Shown here: positions 59,874 to 64,000 of the stretch, in pieces
How positions within the stretch are numbered: position 1 is the first letter of the stretch
How the letters are laid out: every line of letters begins with the position of its first letter
From: Amaranthus tricolor
Lineage: Eukaryota > Streptophyta > Magnoliopsida > Caryophyllales > Amaranthaceae
Direction: 5' to 3'
Assembly: GCF_026212465.1 (NCBI RefSeq)
Contig: NC_080058.1
Span: 3,026,001 to 3,090,000, forward strand
DNA: 64,000 nucleotides
Position numbers and translations under genes: made by a program
The notes under the pieces: model-generated
Told to the model about the DNA's origin: nothing
Database searches by the model: none
What the model saw: the letters and a program-made list of their open reading frames with translations, nothing else

Positions 59874-60540
59874 CTATGGGCTATCTAAATTTACAGCATC
59901 TTCAGCGGTGTTATTAATTTGTGGTGGTGGTGACCCGTATAGTCTATTCCAAAGCAAAATCATGCTACTAAAATGTGTTTCTATATGTCTTGAGGAATTG
60001 TCAACTGCTTCTCTCCATGATTGCTGGACTGGCGGCAGTGGAGATGAATCATCGTTCATTAATAGTTGAAAAAAATGATTTCTATTCACCCAACATATAT
60101 GTATAACTTTATTTACACTATGCACACCCGCTGCTTTTCTTAACGGAAGAATTAAACAGTTATAGTATGGATTACCGTCAGCAGAACCATAACACGCAAT
60201 GTCATTGTTAAGAAACGTTGCTGCAGAGTACAATGCCATCGATGCATCCAACCAGTGTATAAACGGAGCAGGTCCATTGCTATGCGAACCAATACTAAAT
60301 ATAGCGTTATCTAACGCCTCTGCTGATAGATACACACATAGGTATTGCTCTCTGTTCATTTGCATTTCTATACACATCACACGTCTTAAAAAAGGACATG
60401 CCTCCTCGCCTCCCAACTCTGTGACGACAATAGCTCTAAATCCACAATTATCGTCACCCATAACATCAATCCAATCAAACAAGTAAGGAGGGAGAATATG
60501 CGGAATGTAATTCGGCCATGGAAAAAATGAAAATTCACGA
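59874..60540 (-). CDS. OTU-family cysteine protease frame of a MULE
   Basis: An open minus-strand frame of about 220 codons runs from around 60540 to a stop at 59874. It begins FFPWPNYIPHILPPYLFDW and continues IDVMGDDNCGFRA. The D-x-N-C motif is the catalytic cysteine region of OTU deubiquitinase-like proteases (usually DGNC). Toward the end VNRNHFFQLL supplies the expected catalytic histidine, followed by PLPPVQQSW. No ATG start is obvious in the first codons, and the frame follows the transposase on the same strand. I infer that it was the C-terminal domain of the transposase polyprotein or a separate exon, since the junction at 60540-60634 shows no clean continuation. OTU enzymes cut ubiquitin or ubiquitin-like chains. 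MULEs with a SUMO-protease-like (ULP1) domain are known in plants. Unlike its neighbours, this frame has no stop inside. Confidence 0.7.
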
Positions 60541-60633
60541 CCACTAGATCACTAGATGAGTTAGTAACATTATTAAAATTAAAGTTAGTAACATTAAGCT
60601 GTAATAAACGTATGTGAATAACGGAAAGGAAAG

Positions 60634-62640
60634 TCATGTATCGGATGAGTTGAAACTAAACTTAATTCCAACTGAGGATTGCATTTCTCGATCACTAGAT
60701 CTACCACTAGATCTCCCGCAGGATGAAGATCTAGACCCTCGACCATGAGAAGATGATCTGCTATATTCAATTGCGCTTTTATTTCTTCTAAGGGTTTTGC
60801 TTGTGGTTGGTCTTCCCTTTCTAGGGGGGCTTGCGTAAGACTCAGAATTATCGGCTCCATCAGGTTGTAATTCATCTTCAAGAACCTGAGACAAGTGTCG
60901 TACAACTGCGGGATCAACTTTTAACACTTCATCGACCAACGATTGAAAGTACTCTTTGTCGTCGGCGTTTGCGTGCCATACTCCTTCGTTGGTGTCAGCC
61001 CCTACCTCTGTGTACGTCAAAGTTCTCCGGAATGGATGAATGTCATCCAAATATAAAGAACCATGTGACCTGAGCGACAAATAGAAATAACAAGCACAAG
61101 GCAATCCATGGGTGCGTTGAACTGCACAACTGCATTTGTAAAATAGATAATCACCCAAATCTAACATACAGTTATGCTCAAGCCGCAACTGCTCCAAGGA
61201 AAAAATAGATACATGATGATATAAAGGTCTAAAGAAATGATGTCGCAACGACCTTGAAATAGAATTCATGGATTCCTGTAGCGCTTGTCGGATCCTGGCT
61301 TGCTGATTTGTCATCTATGCGTGTGCCCTTTTAGAAAGGGTATTAAATGAGCTATTACCACTACCAAGATGATACTTAAAAGAAGAGTGTTGGCTTTCAA
61401 CTCTGTTGGTAGTCTGGTTACCCATGTGTAAACAGTCATTCGTCCATGCACGCATGAATTTCTCTTTAAGTGGAATCCGTGTTCTAGCCAAATATCGAAC
61501 CACCTTTCTGTTCTTAACCGACCAGGTAGTCACAATCGATTGCCATCTGTCTTCAAATTTGGCAAGTGTAGAACTGTTAACCAAGGGGTTCCATCTACTT
61601 CTCCTGAATATCTGCCCTTGTTGATTTCTATTCACGCCCCATAACTTGTCCACCATGTTCTCAACGTCGTTGCCAATATGCCATACGCATAACAAATGTC
61701 GTACATCTACATTAGACACAACATTGAACGTAATTAAGACATATTTAATAAATAGAACGACAATAATTAATCAATAAAACCAACATATTCAATAAATAGA
61801 ACGACAATAATTAATCAACCAAACCTTTTTACCTGGGAAGACATCACGAATAGCTGCAGATAAACCCTCATCTCAATCAGTTACACTAACACTAGGAGTC
61901 TGAGTTCTGCAAAAATATCTCTCAATCCCTGCAACAACCACAAATATGATACAGCCGCCTCATCTCCCATCAAACAAAACACAACCAAGAAGTTGTGATT
62001 GGTTGGTGTCCTTCTGATTACTTCACACAGTGGCCACTTTTGTTTGTTTGTTTTGTACGTTGTATCTATAAACACAACATACGGCCACATACGTATCAAC
62101 TGGATGGAGGTAGGATTTACAACTAATAATCTGCTCAATTCACTTTCGCTACCCAAGTTTGTCCAAACCACGTAATTATACTCTATGGCCATATAAAAAC
62201 AGTGTTGAAGGGGAGTCCTACCCTCCATCTCTTCTCTCCTTATTGATTACCTAACATTATATATCTGATTCATACTAGCAAAAAAAACCAGAAAAAATTT
62301 CTCTAATTGAAGTCATGATAAAGGCAGGTTGCATGCCGGTTGCACTAAACTCTCGTATGTGCTGCTGAATATCTACATTCCACCTATTTGCCTTTACGTG
62401 ACCATCTCTGTAGACTAAAAATCGGTGGTTATGCCTACTTTTTTCCCCAGGACACACCCTCACCGTCCAAGGTCTTTCTCCTGGTTTACGACTACTTGCT
62501 ACAATCATAAACTTACACCGACATGTTCTACTTTTAGAACCAGGTCGGACAGCATTATCTAGGTTATGCAAATCACCCCTAATATTACCATAGCGGTGAC
62601 ATCTTAAATACAAATTGACTCTAAAACGTCCTTTTTTTGT
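60634..62640 (-). pseudogene. Mutator-like (MULE) transposase relic
   Basis: Read from 62640 downward, the order is that of a MULE transposase. First comes a FAR1/GCM1-type zinc-binding region, NLYLRCHRYGNIR...RTCRCKF...SRHNHRF. Then come SIRREEMEGRTPLQHCFYMA and VVFIDTTYKTNKQKWPLCEV (first catalytic Asp), TPTNHNFLVVFCLMGDEAA, VSVTD (second Asp, about 61876), HLLCVWHIGNDV and TTNRVESQHSSFK (catalytic Glu, about 61389). A SWIM-like cluster CSCAVQRTHGLPC and a Ser/Arg-rich tail close it. An intron at 61707-61832 has GT-AG ends and restores FPDVRHLL. Damage: a frameshift near 62250-62290, TAA at 62247-62249, TGA at 61873-61875 where Arg is expected, and TAG at 61315-61317. The N-terminal side stops near 62640 where foreign sequence begins. 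Confidence 0.85.
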
Positions 62641-64000
62641 TTATAAGATGCACGTTGATCTGTGCACTTTATACTATACTTTTATGCTCCCTTCCCTTGC
62701 ATTTTATGGCATTTTGATGTGTGATTTCACATTTTTCATGTGGTTTTACGCTTGGTTGGAGTTTTGTGTGTCTTTGATTATTTCAGGCCATTTTACTCCA
62801 CTCTTGTATTGGAAGCGAATCACTCCTGAGCATTAGAATGTGTGCTTCGAGATTTGGCAGAGTTCGAGACCGCATTACGACACTTTTGTGAGCTCACGGG
62901 CCCATTCGGACATGCTTTTAGTCCCGTTGGGTTTCGTTTGTACTTTTACCGCGTTCTCATGAAGAAAAGTAAGCACAAGATGATAGGCCCGGGCGGGTAT
63001 TTTCATACCCGGGTGATTTCAAGCAAGAAATAAGAACGTAAGCATCCAAGCCCAGGACCCGGTCGGGTCAAGCTTAAACCCGGCCGGGTTTGTCTAAAAT
63101 CACTTGCTGGAATGATCAACCCACAGACCCGGTCGGGTCTTGCTTAAACCCGGTCAGGTCCTGCAATTTCTATTCTCTGGAAAATTCTCAGCACACGGAC
63201 CCGGTCGGGTCTTTCATAAACCCGGTCCGGTCTTCCAGAAACCCGGTCCGATCTGTCAGAAACCCGGTCCGGTCCTGCTTTAATAACCGTTTTCCGTGCA
63301 ATTTTCTTATTTAATCACTAGGGAATGTAATAGAACGGGGAGGTTAACAATTTTTCTCAGTTTTTTAGAGACTTTTAATTCTTCACTTTGGGGAAGAAAC
63401 TTTATAACTTCATTTACTTTCGTTCGTCATTTGGTATTTGAATTCAAGTACTATTTCTTTATCCATTTTCTTGTTATTATTTTTAATCATGTTTCTTTTA
63501 ATGAATTCTTGTTTTGTTGCAATTAATATGTGTGAATAGTTTCTTAATCTAGGGTTAGATGGAACCCTAGCCATGATTTTGATGATGAATTATTGAGTTT
63601 CAATCCCTTTTTGTTATGCATAATCCTTGTTCATGCCAATCTCTTATGCTAGTTAACTTACGTTTTTCAATGGAAACTTTGGAAATTGTGGTTAACAATT
63701 TATTCTTCGTTAACGAAAGTTAGAGTTGAATGAATTGCCTTTTAGATCAAGGACTTGATAATCTTCATGAAAATAGATAGATTTGATTGTTGGATCTTAT
63801 AGAATACTGTGCTCAATGTCATTATTATACTTGATTCCATGAAAATAGGTTTGATAGTATGGTAGTGAAGCTAATAGTCTTCGAAAGGAGTTATTAGTAT
63901 TCTTAATGGTGTATTCGTCCTATTGAACTTGGTTATGATTGTTGTAAGGGTAGTAGGATCTCATTGTCATCATATCATGCTAGTGGGGAAGTTTATCCCT
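62641..64000 (+). mobile_element. Unclassified repeat, probably LTR and leader of a large retrotransposon
   Basis: Sequence character changes abruptly at about 62640, where the transposase frame is lost, and this texture continues to the window edge. It has no long reading frame. It holds a cluster of ACCCGG/TCGGGT motifs (listed separately) and ordinary T-rich non-coding sequence. Lack of coding over 1.36 kb fits a long LTR or 5' leader of the Athila/Tat Gypsy kind. I see no primer site or second LTR, so class and orientation are inference. Confidence 0.4.
63050..63290. repeat. Cluster of near-palindromic ACCCGGTCGGGT motifs
   Basis: At least eight copies occur: GACCCGGTCGGGTC at about 63055, 63127 and 63199; AACCCGGCCGGGTTT near 63074, where ACCCGGCCGGGT is a perfect palindrome; and AACCCGGTC(A/C)GGTC variants near 63150, 63219, 63240 and 63260. 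Related GGCCCGGGCGGGT and ACCCGGGTG lie at about 62987-63017. The GC content stands out against the AT-rich flanks. Confidence 0.85.

Noticed and set aside
63050..63290. CRISPR-like array, suggested by the repeated ACCCGG motifs
   Set aside because: Spacing is irregular, motifs are short and variable, and the DNA is plant nuclear.

Overview
This is AT-rich nuclear DNA from a flowering plant, almost certainly a eudicot. The window has genes with many GT-AG introns, plant-type leucine-rich repeats, a FLOWERING-BHLH type transcription factor, a plant mobile domain and many plant transposon families. I cannot name the species from sequence alone. The repeats built on the words GAGACGGTCTCAT and AAAGTGATCACTTA made me think of Caryophyllales, but that is only a guess.

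Four host genes look intact. (1) A secreted, intronless LRR protein of the DRT100/PGIP kind is on the minus strand at 1251-2345. (2) A six-exon bHLH transcription factor of the FBH/bHLH122-bHLH130 group lies at 25205-29151; it has a long glutamine-rich N-terminal half and several upstream ORFs. (3) A six-exon coiled-coil protein of unknown function lies at 32631-35904. (4) A four-exon protein of unknown function lies at 42241-50581. Its 4.1-kb and 2.65-kb introns hold retrotransposon fragments, and it has a possible PDZ-like segment. All exon joins were read by eye from splice-site grammar and codon phase. No transcript was available.

The rest is transposons and their relics. 4-5 kb: arrays of short repeats between GAGACGGTCTCAT words. 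8-9 kb: two MITE-like elements. 12.2-13.3 kb: a DNA transposon with subterminal GGACACG repeats and a 10-bp target duplication. 15.8-16.3 kb: an ACGAT-repeat element. 20.3-20.6 kb: a fold-back element. 23.1-23.9 kb: a LINE reverse-transcriptase relic. 29.9-32.3 kb: Copia and Gypsy relics. 38.9-39.3, 44.0-44.2 and 46.5-46.7 kb: miniature LTR elements or solo LTRs with exact 5-bp target duplications. 51.0-51.6 kb: a 98-bp tandem repeat.

The most unusual segment is about 57.2-62.6 kb. A plant-mobile-domain (PMD) coding relic on the plus strand faces a Mutator-like (MULE) transposase relic on the minus strand. Just downstream of the transposase, on the same strand, is an OTU-type cysteine protease frame. 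I read the three as cargo and engine of one composite transposon. The PMD and transposase parts carry stops and frameshifts; the OTU frame is open and keeps its apparent catalytic residues. The right side of the element is cut by another repeat, probably an LTR element, with a cluster of near-palindromic ACCCGG/TCGGGT motifs. It runs to the end of the window.
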